Source: Bacteroidota bacterium
GTDB lineage: Bacteria; Bacteroidota; Bacteroidia; Flavobacteriales; Weeksellaceae
NCBI GenBank assembly: GCA_023458415.1
Contig: JAEWZO010000041.1
Coordinates: forward strand, 1 to 7,720
DNA: 7,720 nucleotides
Direction: 5' to 3'
Part shown: positions 1 to 7,120 of the stretch, one piece after another
How the letters are laid out: each line of letters starts with the position of its first letter
Position numbering within the stretch: position 1 is the first letter of the stretch
Position numbers and translations under genes: made by a program
The notes under the pieces: model-generated
Told to the model about the DNA's origin: nothing
Database searches by the model: none
What the model saw: the letters and a program-made list of their open reading frames with translations, nothing else

Positions 1-1566
1 TTTATTCTGGGAATTAACGATGTGAAGTATTACGACGTAAAAACACCTACTACTTCGTTTATTTATCATAATGCTATGAGGAACGGTGCAGCATTGCAAA
101 CGACGTATACGCAAAACATTGGAAAGGATTTCAATTTTGCATTGGAGTATATGGGACTTCGTTCTCAAGGATTTTATCAGAATTCACTCGCTGCAATGAA
201 CAATCTGGTGTTTTCATCTCATTTTATTTCCAAAAACAACAAATACGAAGCTTTCGGCCACTTTATTCATCAGAATATGAACAATGAAGAATACGGCGGA
301 ATTGAAGATCTTTCACTGTTTCTTGGCGACAGCAACAATTTTGATAACAGGGAAAATTTGCAGGTGAATCTTACGAATACCGATTCGCGCTTCGCGTACC
401 GGAGATTTTATTTCAGTCACCAGTTCAGGCCATTTGCTTCGGAACGGTTTCCGTTCAAAATACGCCATACGATTTTTCGTCAAAGCAACAAATACTATTA
501 CAACCAGGGAAATGTCGAAAATTATTGGCTCAATTTCAGTGATGTGGTGGAAGGATATCCATTTTCGTCAAAAAAGTTTTCTACTAATCTGAGCAATACA
601 ATTAGTGTGCTTTTTGACAGCGAACGGTTTAAATTGGATGCAGGTGTGCGTCATCAAAGTATACGTTTGGGAATTGGAACACCATTGCCGGAAAATCTCA
701 ACATTCCTTCAGATTTAAAGGAAAACAGAATTGGTGCGGTTGCCAACTTAGGAATCCGGCTGTATGACAGGATCGACCTGAATTCCAATTTTGAATTTTC
801 AACCGGAAACCAGTTCGGACATTTCCTTCGCTCCCAGAACGTGCTGAAGTTTGAGCCCATAAAAGATTATTTCGTTAATGCAAAAGTGAATTTCCAGAGT
901 GCTTCACCAACGTTTAATCTTCTGCTGAATCCTTCTGTTTACCGTCAGTTCAACTATTATCTTGCAGAACCTAAAAATGAAGTGGTTACCGAAATCGGAG
1001 GAGATATTAATTTGAAATGGTTTAATACTAAAATCTTTGCAGAGTATATCAGAATTGATAATTATACTTTTATCAACGCTAATTTCCAGCCTGAACAGAG
1101 CACTTCCTCGCTAAATGTTTCCAAGATCGGCGGCGATGCTACTTTCAGCTTTGGTAAGTTCCATTTTAATCCAAGAGTGATGTTTCAGTCGGCTCTTAGT
1201 GGCAAAGAACTGTTTCCGATGCCGTCCTTTATTGGCCGTGCAAATGTTTACTGGCAGTCGAAAGTTTTTAAGGATGCTGCAGAAATTCAGACAGGGATAA
1301 AAGCGTATTATTTCACAAAATTTGATTCCAGAGAATATTTTCCGGTGCTGAATGAATTTATGCTTCCGGGCGCCAATGCACACGCAATCGGAGGTCAGCC
1401 AATTTTTGACGCCTATTTCAATATGAAAGTAAAGCGGATGTTTTTCTTTATTGAAGGACAGCATTTCAACACTACTTTTATGAAAAACAAATCTTACACA
1501 GCGCCGCTTCATCCTTTTTACGATTTCCGTCTGAACATCGGAATTGTTTGGCATCTTTTCCATTAA
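1..1566 (+). CDS. Putative outer-membrane beta-barrel porin (Bacteroidota Porin_10-like family), 5'-truncated by window edge
   Basis: The frame is open from base 1 (it begins FILGINDVKYYDV), so the gene starts upstream. The GTG at 22 is only the first start-like codon inside the window and should not be taken as the start. The 521 visible codons show no signal peptide, as expected for an internal and C-terminal part. The sequence has alternating polar and hydrophobic/aromatic stretches typical of transmembrane beta strands, many Phe/Tyr/Asn residues, and an aromatic-rich end (IGIVWHLFH), consistent with a barrel whose last strand carries the assembly signal, although the final residue is His after Phe. 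The N-terminal visible part (KTPTTSFIYHNAMRNGAAL) is a block I recognise from flavobacterial proteins annotated as 'putative porin' (Porin_10, formerly a DUF). It is expected to sit in the outer membrane; the substrate is unknown. bshC follows after 10 bases, suggesting co-transcription. The family call rests on recall, not a search. Confidence 0.8.
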   Translation, partial: FILGINDVKYYDVKTPTTSFIYHNAMRNGAALQTTYTQNIGKDFNFALEYMGLRSQGFYQNSLAAMNNLVFSSHFISKNNKYEAFGHFIHQNMNNEEYGGIEDLSLFLGDSNNFDNRENLQVNLTNTDSRFAYRRFYFSHQFRPFASERFPFKIRHTIFRQSNKYYYNQGNVENYWLNFSDVVEGYPFSSKKFSTNLSNTISVLFDSERFKLDAGVRHQSIRLGIGTPLPENLNIPSDLKENRIGAVANLGIRLYDRIDLNSNFEFSTGNQFGHFLRSQNVLKFEPIKDYFVNAKVNFQSASPTFNLLLNPSVYRQFNYYLAEPKNEVVTEIGGDINLKWFNTKIFAEYIRIDNYTFINANFQPEQSTSSLNVSKIGGDATFSFGKFHFNPRVMFQSALSGKELFPMPSFIGRANVYWQSKVFKDAAEIQTGIKAYYFTKFDSREYFPVLNEFMLPGANAHAIGGQPIFDAYFNMKVKRMFFFIEGQHFNTTFMKNKSYTAPLHPFYDFRLNIGIVWHLFH

Positions 1567-1576
1567 AATCAGTGTT

Positions 1577-3163
1577 TTGAAGACTATTGCCAACATACCG
1601 TTTTTGGAAATCGAGAGTATTCCGCAGCTGATTAAAGATTTTTTGGAGCAGAAAATTTCCGGTTTTGAGAGATATCTCTTCACAGAAGAAAATATCGCAC
1701 AACAGTTTATAGATAAGCAAAAATCTTTTGATGATATCCACAGAAGTACATTGGTTGAGACGCTTACTAATCAGCTTTCCACTTTAGATCTTTCAGAGGA
1801 GCAGAAAACAAATTTGGATCTTCTCTCACAGAAGAACACTTTTACTGTAACAACCGGTCATCAGCTGAATCTTTTTACCGGACCTGTTTTCTTCATCTAT
1901 AAAATATTGCAAACTATTAAACTTGCAAAGTTTTTAAACGAAAAATTCCCGGACTATAATGTTGTCCCTGTTTTTTGGATGGCAACAGAAGATCATGATT
2001 TTGAAGAAATTAGCTATTTCAAAACCGAAAGAAATTTTTACGAATTTCATGGTGAGGCAGGTGGAGCAGTAGGAAGAATTACAGTACAGAACAATTCCTT
2101 CATTGACGACTTTACTGATGAATTTAAAGATTCAGTCTTTGGAACTGAACTGATTTTACTGATGAAAAAAGCGTATAAAAAAGGAAATACGCTGGCTGAA
2201 GCAACAAGAATTTTGGTTCACGAACTTTTTTCGGAATACGGAATCCTTATTGTGGACGGCGATGATAAGAAGCTGAAATCGATGATGCAGCTGCATTTTC
2301 AGGATGAGTTGTTGAACGAAAAACTTTTTAAAACAACATCCAAAACAGTTGATTTCATTACAGAAAAATACGGTAAAGTTCAGGTTAATCCACGCGAGAT
2401 CAACCTTTTTTATCTCTCCGAAACCCGTAACAGAATCGAGAAGCAAAACGGCAAATTTTCTGTAATCGATACAGACATAGTTTTTACCCAAGAAGAAATT
2501 TTGAAGGAGCTTCAGAGTAGCCCGGAAAAATTCAGTCCAAATGCTTTGCTTAGACCCGTTTATCAGGAAGTTATGCTTCCGAATCTGGCTTATATCGGTG
2601 GAAATGCCGAAATTATGTACTGGCTGGAACTTAAAGAATATTTCAAATCCATTGATCTTCCGTTTCCAATACTCATTCCGAGAAATTCGATGCTTTTTGT
2701 TACCGAAAAAATTCAGAAAAAGGCTGCAAAGTTTGGTTTGGATGTGAAAGATTTTTTACAAAATTTTTCAGAGATTTCGAAAGGCATTTTGCTGAACAAC
2801 AGTACAATTCAACATGTTCTTAACGACAAAGAAGCTAAGCTGCAGAATCAGTTTTCTGAAATTTCAGAAGCCGCTAAACAAACGGATGTTACATTCGAAA
2901 ATCTTGTTAAAGCGGAAGAAGCTCGTCAGTTGAAATCTTTCAAAAGAATGCAGAAACGTCTTTGGCGTGCAGAAAAGATCAAACACAGTGAAAAACTGGA
3001 GCAGTTGGAGCAACTTTTTCTTCAGATTCATCCTGGGAAAATCTGGCAGGAACGACAGTATAATTTTTCGGTTTTCTACGCAGATTTTGGTAAGGAGTGG
3101 CTTCAAAATTGCTACAGTGAGATGGATGTTCAGCAATCCGAATTAATAATTGCTGAGGTTTAA
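1577..3163 (+). CDS. bshC: Bacillithiol biosynthesis cysteine-adding enzyme BshC
   Basis: BshC carries out the last step of bacillithiol synthesis in the cytoplasm, joining cysteine to glucosaminyl-malate. The protein has 528 residues from the TTG at 1577, close to the roughly 540 of Bacillus BshC. Recognisable family blocks are TTGHQLNLFTGP (about 92-103), VFWMATEDHDFEEI (about 132-145), the ALLRPVYQE region near 326, the IGGNAE block near 341, a long charged helical segment at about 416-487 that looks like the family's coiled coil, and a C-terminal block with WQERQYNFSVFY near 490. The frame has no ATG before the core motifs. TTG 1577 gives the start MKTIANIPFLEIESIPQL, which matches how flavobacterial BshC proteins usually begin. 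An upstream TTG at 1544 would overlap the porin gene and add 11 unusual residues. The gene lies 10 bases behind the porin gene, probably in the same transcript. bshA and bshB are not in the window. Confidence 0.93.
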   Translation: MKTIANIPFLEIESIPQLIKDFLEQKISGFERYLFTEENIAQQFIDKQKSFDDIHRSTLVETLTNQLSTLDLSEEQKTNLDLLSQKNTFTVTTGHQLNLFTGPVFFIYKILQTIKLAKFLNEKFPDYNVVPVFWMATEDHDFEEISYFKTERNFYEFHGEAGGAVGRITVQNNSFIDDFTDEFKDSVFGTELILLMKKAYKKGNTLAEATRILVHELFSEYGILIVDGDDKKLKSMMQLHFQDELLNEKLFKTTSKTVDFITEKYGKVQVNPREINLFYLSETRNRIEKQNGKFSVIDTDIVFTQEEILKELQSSPEKFSPNALLRPVYQEVMLPNLAYIGGNAEIMYWLELKEYFKSIDLPFPILIPRNSMLFVTEKIQKKAAKFGLDVKDFLQNFSEISKGILLNNSTIQHVLNDKEAKLQNQFSEISEAAKQTDVTFENLVKAEEARQLKSFKRMQKRLWRAEKIKHSEKLEQLEQLFLQIHPGKIWQERQYNFSVFYADFGKEWLQNCYSEMDVQQSELIIAEV

Positions 3164-3174
3164 TTTTAAAGCTT

Positions 3175-3182
3175 TATTTTTG
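3175..3182 (+). promoter_or_regulatory. Bacteroidota-type -7 box (TATTTTTG) before the LysM-PBP1 gene
   Basis: The sequence TATTTTTG matches the Bacteroidota sigma-factor -7 consensus TAnnTTTG exactly and ends 18 bases before the ATG at 3201. A TTG at 3150-3152, 22 bases upstream of the box, could serve as the -33 element; it lies inside the last codons of bshC. Transcription would start around 3188, leaving a very short leader. The match and position are seen directly; promoter activity is inferred. Confidence 0.6.
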
Positions 3183-3200
3183 TACACATTTAGCAGGCAA

Positions 3201-5108
3201 ATGGTAAAAAAACTTTTCATACTATCCGCACTGGCTTCCTTCACCACAATTTGGGCGCAGTCTACACATACCGTTGTAAAGGGAGATAACCCGTACAATA
3301 TTTCGAAAAAATACGGTATGTCGCTTTCAGAGCTGGAAAGACTTAATCCTAATGTTACAACCGGTACATTGGCAATCGGGCAAAAGCTGGTTATCAATAA
3401 AAAAGCAGGAAGCACAAGTGTAAAGTCCTCCTCTTCCGGGAAAGTTGGGCAAATCGTACTTCAGCCAAAGCAAACTATTTACGGGCTTACCAAACAATAT
3501 CATATTACTGAAGCCGAACTTCGTGCTTTGAATCCGGATATAGATTCGAACATGAAAATTGGCGCAAAAATAAATCTTCCGCTTGAAAGTATTGAGAAAT
3601 ACGGAAACCAGGAAACGGTTGTTGCTGCTGCTTCAGCGCAAACAGTAACCGATGTACAGCAAGAAAATACTGTTGTTGAAACGAAGGTGGTGGATGAAAA
3701 TTCCTATGAAGTTCAGCCGAAAGACAACTATTTTAAACTTTCCAGAAAATTTAATATTACCCAAAAAGAGCTTTTCGCACTTAATCCTGGTCTCGAAGCC
3801 AAAGGTCTTCAGGCGGGAGATGTGATTGTTGTGAGAGGAAGTTCTACTTCTAACAATTCTGAAGTTACTGCATCAACAACTTCCGAAAGTTCAACTCAAA
3901 ATACAGGAAGTAGTACAACTTCCGTTCAGGACGATTATGTAACCTACACTGTTCAGCAGGGCGATACTGTTTTTGGAATTCTAAACCGTTTCGGAATTAG
4001 TTTGGACGACCTTCTGTCGCTAAATCCGCAGATTTCTTCAGGTCTGAAAAGCGGAATGGTTTTGAAGATCAAAAAACTTGATGCAGGATATGTTAAAAAA
4101 TCCGGAGATGCGTTGAACGTTGTACTGATGCTGCCTTTCGGGTTTGATACGAACGATTCGAAATACAGAAATCTTGCAGCTGATTTCCTTACCGGAGCCA
4201 AACTCGCCATCCAGAGAAACGCAAAATCCGGACAGAAACTGGACATTAAAGTGGTTGATGCAGGAAACGAAGCAAGTTTCAAAAACTCACTTTCACAGAT
4301 AAACCAAAACAACACCGATTTAATTATCGGTCCATTCTTCAAATCCAGCGTTCTTGAGGTATTGGATTATGTGAAAACAAGCAAAATTCCGGTTGTTGCG
4401 CCTTTCGCCAACTCTGAAGATCTGTTAGGGCACAGCAATCTAATTATTGTGGAAACCAATGAAAATGTATATGCAGACCGCATTGTAAAGGAGGTGAAAG
4501 ATGTTTTTGCCAACCAGAAAATTTTCATTGTTGCAGATGCAAATAAATCAAAAGCAAACTATCTGAAGTCTGGTCTTGAAAAGGAATTAAAAAATCCGAA
4601 TGTGGTCGTAGTAAATTCTCCGGCAGACATTCAGTTAGACCAAAATCTGATGACTGGTCAATCCGCACCGGTAATCGCAATTTTGGCGAATGATAACGAT
4701 AATGTAGGGGAAAATTTTGCCAACCGCGTGATTGAGATTTCTTCTGAGGTTGAAGGTGTGAAAGCTTTCAGTTTAGGTTATGTCCCTGTTTTCGAAAAGA
4801 AAGTTGATGAATTAAAACAGGCCAATTTGGTGTATCTCATGGACAGAAAAATCAATACCGACGGCAAATTCGAGCAGGAAATTCTTGCAGAATACCGTAA
4901 AATGTATTGCAAAACGCCTTCAAAATATTCAGTAATCGGTTTCGATGTGGTAAACGATATGCTTAGTCGTGAAAATAAAAAAGGTGAAATCTTCAAACAG
5001 ATGGGCAAAGTGCAAACGCAACTTGCCACCAAGTTTGAATTTGAAAGAAGTAAAAATAACGGAGCTTACGTAAACAAAGGCTACAGAGTAGTACGTTTGG
5101 TTCCATAA
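3201..5108 (+). CDS. Exported LysM (x4) and PBP1-fold domain protein, envelope-associated
   Basis: The protein has 635 residues. The start is the ATG at 3201: it opens a clean signal peptide (MVKKLFILSALASFTTIWA, probable cut before Gln20), whereas a TTG at 3150 would overlap bshC and bury that signal. No lipobox Cys is present, so the product is probably soluble in the periplasm. Four LysM repeats follow at about 22-65, 83-127, 168-212 and 247-291, each with the conserved LNP (48-50, 110-112, 194-196, 274-276). A Ser/Thr/Asn-rich linker at 213-244 precedes the fourth. From about 305 to 600 there is an alternating alpha/beta region resembling a type 1 periplasmic-binding fold (NVVLMLPF, LIIGPFF, IPVVAPFAN, YSVIGFDVV). 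LysM binds peptidoglycan; the ligand of the C-terminal fold is unknown. No transporter genes lie beside it, so an ABC-transport role is not supported. A structural or regulatory cell-wall role, by loose analogy with LpoA, is only a hypothesis. Confidence 0.88.
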   Translation: MVKKLFILSALASFTTIWAQSTHTVVKGDNPYNISKKYGMSLSELERLNPNVTTGTLAIGQKLVINKKAGSTSVKSSSSGKVGQIVLQPKQTIYGLTKQYHITEAELRALNPDIDSNMKIGAKINLPLESIEKYGNQETVVAAASAQTVTDVQQENTVVETKVVDENSYEVQPKDNYFKLSRKFNITQKELFALNPGLEAKGLQAGDVIVVRGSSTSNNSEVTASTTSESSTQNTGSSTTSVQDDYVTYTVQQGDTVFGILNRFGISLDDLLSLNPQISSGLKSGMVLKIKKLDAGYVKKSGDALNVVLMLPFGFDTNDSKYRNLAADFLTGAKLAIQRNAKSGQKLDIKVVDAGNEASFKNSLSQINQNNTDLIIGPFFKSSVLEVLDYVKTSKIPVVAPFANSEDLLGHSNLIIVETNENVYADRIVKEVKDVFANQKIFIVADANKSKANYLKSGLEKELKNPNVVVVNSPADIQLDQNLMTGQSAPVIAILANDNDNVGENFANRVIEISSEVEGVKAFSLGYVPVFEKKVDELKQANLVYLMDRKINTDGKFEQEILAEYRKMYCKTPSKYSVIGFDVVNDMLSRENKKGEIFKQMGKVQTQLATKFEFERSKNNGAYVNKGYRVVRLVP

Positions 5109-5117
5109 AGATAATTT

Positions 5118-5160
5118 TAAGGTAAGGAAGTGATTTATTTGAAGTTGCTTCCTTGTCTTA
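5118..5160 (+). terminator. Long hairpin after the LysM-PBP1 gene, probable terminator
   Basis: Bases 5118-5133 can pair with 5145-5160 over 16 continuous positions (12 Watson-Crick and 4 G-U pairs), with an 11-base loop at 5134-5144 and a core of AAGGAAG/CTTCCTT. The structure starts 9 bases after the stop codon. The G-U pairs exist only in the + strand transcript (the opposite strand would have A-C mismatches), which agrees with the direction of the upstream gene. There is no clean T run directly after the stem, only AT-rich DNA further on, so rho-independent termination is likely but not certain. An mRNA-stabilising 3' hairpin is the alternative. Confidence 0.55.
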
Positions 5161-5185
5161 TTACAACACAAATGATAAATTTTTA

Positions 5186-5193
5186 TTAATTTG
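5186..5193 (+). promoter_or_regulatory. Weak -7-like box (TTAATTTG) before fabD
   Basis: TTAATTTG differs from the consensus TAnnTTTG at one position and ends 12 bases before the fabD ATG at 5206. An alternative is TAAATTTT at 5176-5183, also with one mismatch, which has a TTG at 5153-5155 spaced 20 bases upstream. A promoter somewhere in this gap is expected because a terminator-like hairpin separates fabD from the gene before it. Which box is used cannot be decided from sequence alone. Confidence 0.35.
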
Positions 5194-5205
5194 TCAAAAA
5201 ACTAT

Positions 5206-6081
5206 ATGAAAGCACTTGTATTCCCTGGTCAGGGTTCACAATCGGTCGGCATGGGAAAGGAGCTGTACAGCGCCCGTAAAGATGTAAAAGACCTGATGGA
5301 TTCAGCCAATGATATTCTCGGTTTTGATATTCTTTCCATTATGTTCGACGGAACAGATGAAGAATTGAAAAGAACCGAAGTTACACAGCCTGCCATTTTT
5401 ATCCATTCCGTTGCAGCGCTGAAAGCCGTAAACGGACAGGGAGCCGAAATGGTTGCCGGACATTCGCTTGGAGAATTTTCTGCATTGGTGGCTAATGGAG
5501 TTTTATCTTTTGAAGACGGGTTGAAACTTGTCGCACAAAGAGCCGGTGCTATGCAGGAAGCATGCAACGCGAACCCAAGTTCTATGGCTGCAATTTTAGG
5601 TTTGGAAGATGCAAAAGTAGAAAAGATTTGCGCACAGGTTGATGGAATTGTTGTTCCAGCTAATTATAACTGTCCCGGTCAACTGGTGATTTCAGGCGAA
5701 ACACAGGCAGTAGAAAAAGCATGCGAACTTATGAAAGAGGCAGGCGCCAAAAGAGCTTTGCTTTTACCGGTGAACGGAGCATTCCATTCTCCGTTGATGC
5801 AGCCCGCTCAGGAAAAATTGGCCGCAGCTATTGAAAATACTAAATTCAGAAAAGCTACTATTCCGGTTTATCAAAACATTACGACGACAGCAGTTTCCGA
5901 TCCGGAAGAAATTAAGCAGAATTTAATCAAACAGCTCACTGGTCCTGTGAAATGGACACAGAGTGTACAGAATATGATTAAAGATGGCGCTCAGACATTT
6001 ATTGAGGTTGGTCCCGGAAAAACACTCCAAGGTCTTATCAAGAAAATTAATTCCGAGGTCAACACCGGTTCAGTAATCTAG
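5206..6081 (+). CDS. fabD: Malonyl-CoA:acyl-carrier-protein transacylase FabD
   Basis: FabD moves malonyl groups from CoA to acyl carrier protein, supplying the extender unit for type II fatty-acid synthesis in the cytoplasm. The 291-residue protein is close to the usual family length (around 310). All key residues are visible: FPGQGSQ at 6-12 with the oxyanion Gln9, the nucleophile elbow GHSLGE with Ser87, the malonate-binding Arg112 in QRAGAMQ, the catalytic His194 in GAFHSPLM, Gln243, and the C-terminal EVGPGKTLQGL near 267-277. The ATG at 5206 is chosen because it puts the protein start directly at MKALVFPGQG. A TTG at 5191 would add five residues and would sit in the promoter-like box. 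The leader is A-rich with no Shine-Dalgarno, normal for Bacteroidota. The GHMP kinase gene follows after 7 bases and is probably co-transcribed. Confidence 0.97.
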   Translation: MKALVFPGQGSQSVGMGKELYSARKDVKDLMDSANDILGFDILSIMFDGTDEELKRTEVTQPAIFIHSVAALKAVNGQGAEMVAGHSLGEFSALVANGVLSFEDGLKLVAQRAGAMQEACNANPSSMAAILGLEDAKVEKICAQVDGIVVPANYNCPGQLVISGETQAVEKACELMKEAGAKRALLLPVNGAFHSPLMQPAQEKLAAAIENTKFRKATIPVYQNITTTAVSDPEEIKQNLIKQLTGPVKWTQSVQNMIKDGAQTFIEVGPGKTLQGLIKKINSEVNTGSVI

Positions 6082-6088
6082 AAAATTT

Positions 6089-6991
6089 ATGGGCAGAATT
6101 TTTTCCCCAGGAAAGTTGTTGCTCACGTCAGAATATACCGTCCTGGACGGAGCTCTTGCGCTGGCTGTTCCCACAAAGCCAGGGCAGGAGTTTTTTTATG
6201 AAGAAAAGCCGGACGGAAACTCAACTGTACTTTGGGAAGCTTATCATCAGGATAAACTTTGGCTCTCTGCAGAAATTGATTATCAGAGATGGCAGGTGCT
6301 GGACGCAAATATTCCTGAGTCTGCTGCTTTTATTCTGAATGTACTAAAAAATGTCCAGAAATTTTCTTCAGAGAAATTCCAGTCTAATTCTGATTATTAT
6401 CTGAAAACGAACCTTCAATTCCCTCCTGATTTTGGATTAGGAAGCAGTTCTACATTAATGAACAATCTTGCCGAATGGGCGAACATTGATCCTTTCGTAC
6501 TTAACGAAGAAAGTTTAGGCGGAAGCGGATATGATGTCGCTGTGGCAATGGAAAAATCAGCGTTGCTTTATCAGTTATTTTCGGAGCGAAAAATTGAAAC
6601 CCTTACTTACAATCCAGCTTTTAAGGACAAACTGATTTTTATTCACCTTAACCAAAAGCAGGATTCACGCGAAGGAATCAGATTGTACAGGTCCAAGGAA
6701 AAATCAGCGGACTTGATCCACTTTTTTTCAAATATTACAAAGCAAGTTGTAGGCGCAGATTCCATCAATCACTTTTCAGAATTGATGACCGTACACGAAG
6801 CTCGGCTTTCAGAATTTCTTGGTCTTCCAACAGTGAAAGAGAAACTTTTTCCGGATTGCCATGTCTTTGTAAAAAGTCTCGGAGCGTGGGGTGGCGACTT
6901 TGTGATGAGCCGAAAGTTTTCCGGATTTGAAGACTATTTTTCTGAGAAAGGATTTACCACTATCCTTAATTGGGATTCTTTAATTGATTGA
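6089..6991 (+). CDS. GYDIA-type GHMP kinase, probably mevalonate-pathway related
   Basis: This is a 300-residue small-molecule kinase of the GHMP superfamily (galacto-, homoserine, mevalonate and phosphomevalonate kinases). The N-terminal SPGKLLLTSEYTVLDG (6-21) is the first family motif. The ATP-binding motif appears as PPDFGLGSSS (112-121). GGSGYDVA (144-151) carries the probable catalytic Asp149 and corresponds to the block after which the 'GYDIA family GHMP kinase' of Bacteroidota is named, here with Val for Ile. The C-terminal motif reads SLGAWGGDF (263-271) instead of the usual glycine-rich GAGGGG. Flavobacteria generally make isoprenoids by the mevalonate pathway, so mevalonate or phosphomevalonate kinase activity is the best guess, but the substrate cannot be read from sequence. 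The ATG at 6089 lies 7 bases after the fabD stop; no separate promoter is visible, so it is likely the second gene of a fabD operon. Confidence 0.85.
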   Translation: MGRIFSPGKLLLTSEYTVLDGALALAVPTKPGQEFFYEEKPDGNSTVLWEAYHQDKLWLSAEIDYQRWQVLDANIPESAAFILNVLKNVQKFSSEKFQSNSDYYLKTNLQFPPDFGLGSSSTLMNNLAEWANIDPFVLNEESLGGSGYDVAVAMEKSALLYQLFSERKIETLTYNPAFKDKLIFIHLNQKQDSREGIRLYRSKEKSADLIHFFSNITKQVVGADSINHFSELMTVHEARLSEFLGLPTVKEKLFPDCHVFVKSLGAWGGDFVMSRKFSGFEDYFSEKGFTTILNWDSLID

Positions 6992-7006
6992 TTTTTATCC
7001 TTATAC

Positions 7007-7031
7007 AAGCAAAAGTTAATTTTTGTTTTTT
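7007..7031 (+). terminator. Weak AT-rich terminator candidate after the GHMP kinase gene
   Basis: Bases 7007-7014 (AAGCAAAA) can pair with 7021-7028 (TTTTGTTT) through 8 pairs including one G-U, with a 6-base loop, and the T run continues to 7031. It begins 15 bases after the stop codon at 6989-6991. The stem is almost all A-U, so it would be weak; position and the T run are the main support. Confidence 0.4.
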
Positions 7032-7078
7032 CTGATGAATATCACTATTTTTAAAAAGGCAATCTGCACAAGAATGCT

Positions 7079-7086
7079 TAAATTTG
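7079..7086 (+). promoter_or_regulatory. Bacteroidota -7 box (TAAATTTG) before pckA
   Basis: TAAATTTG matches TAnnTTTG exactly and lies 34 bases before the pckA ATG at 7121, giving a leader of about 30 bases. I see no good TTG-type -33 element about 20 bases upstream (that region is TTAAAAAGGC), so the promoter may be weak or assisted by a regulator. The rest of the 129-base gap from 6992 to 7120 holds only the terminator candidate and AT-rich DNA. Confidence 0.5.
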
Positions 7087-7120
7087 GTATTCAAAAAATT
7101 AATTAAGAAACATCGTACTT

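Larger units (their letters stand above)
5109..5205. other. Intergenic region between the LysM-PBP1 gene and fabD
   Basis: These 97 bases hold the terminator-like hairpin at 5118-5160 and the weak promoter boxes at 5176-5183 and 5186-5193. No open frame that resembles a gene, no RNA gene and no repeat shared with the rest of the window was seen. Confidence 0.6.

Noticed and set aside
22..1566. GTG at 22 as the true start of the porin gene
   Set aside because: The frame is open back to base 1 with protein-like sequence, and the remaining protein lacks a signal peptide; the gene is cut by the window edge.
1111..1683. 190-codon open frame on the minus strand
   Set aside because: It lies across the porin and bshC coding regions, has no recognisable domain and a Lys/Arg/Cys/Ile-rich composition typical of antisense shadows of AT-rich genes.
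3876..3924. Short repeats in the LysM protein linker: ACAACTTCCG at 3876-3885 and 3915-3924, and an inverted repeat GGAAGT/ACTTCC at 3906-3923
   Set aside because: They encode the low-complexity Ser/Thr linker and are best explained by repeated Thr-Ser codons, not by a regulatory or mobile element.
3953..4342. 129-codon open frame on the minus strand inside the LysM-PBP1 gene
   Set aside because: Fully antisense to a well-supported protein, Ser/Phe/Pro-rich, with no domain or promoter.
3201..5108. Reading the LysM-PBP1 protein as an ABC-transporter substrate-binding protein
   Set aside because: No permease or ATPase gene is adjacent and four LysM repeats are atypical for a transport binding protein; only the fold resemblance supports that reading.
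5229..5567. 112-codon open frame on the minus strand inside fabD
   Set aside because: Antisense to conserved FabD motifs; its composition reflects the complementary codons.
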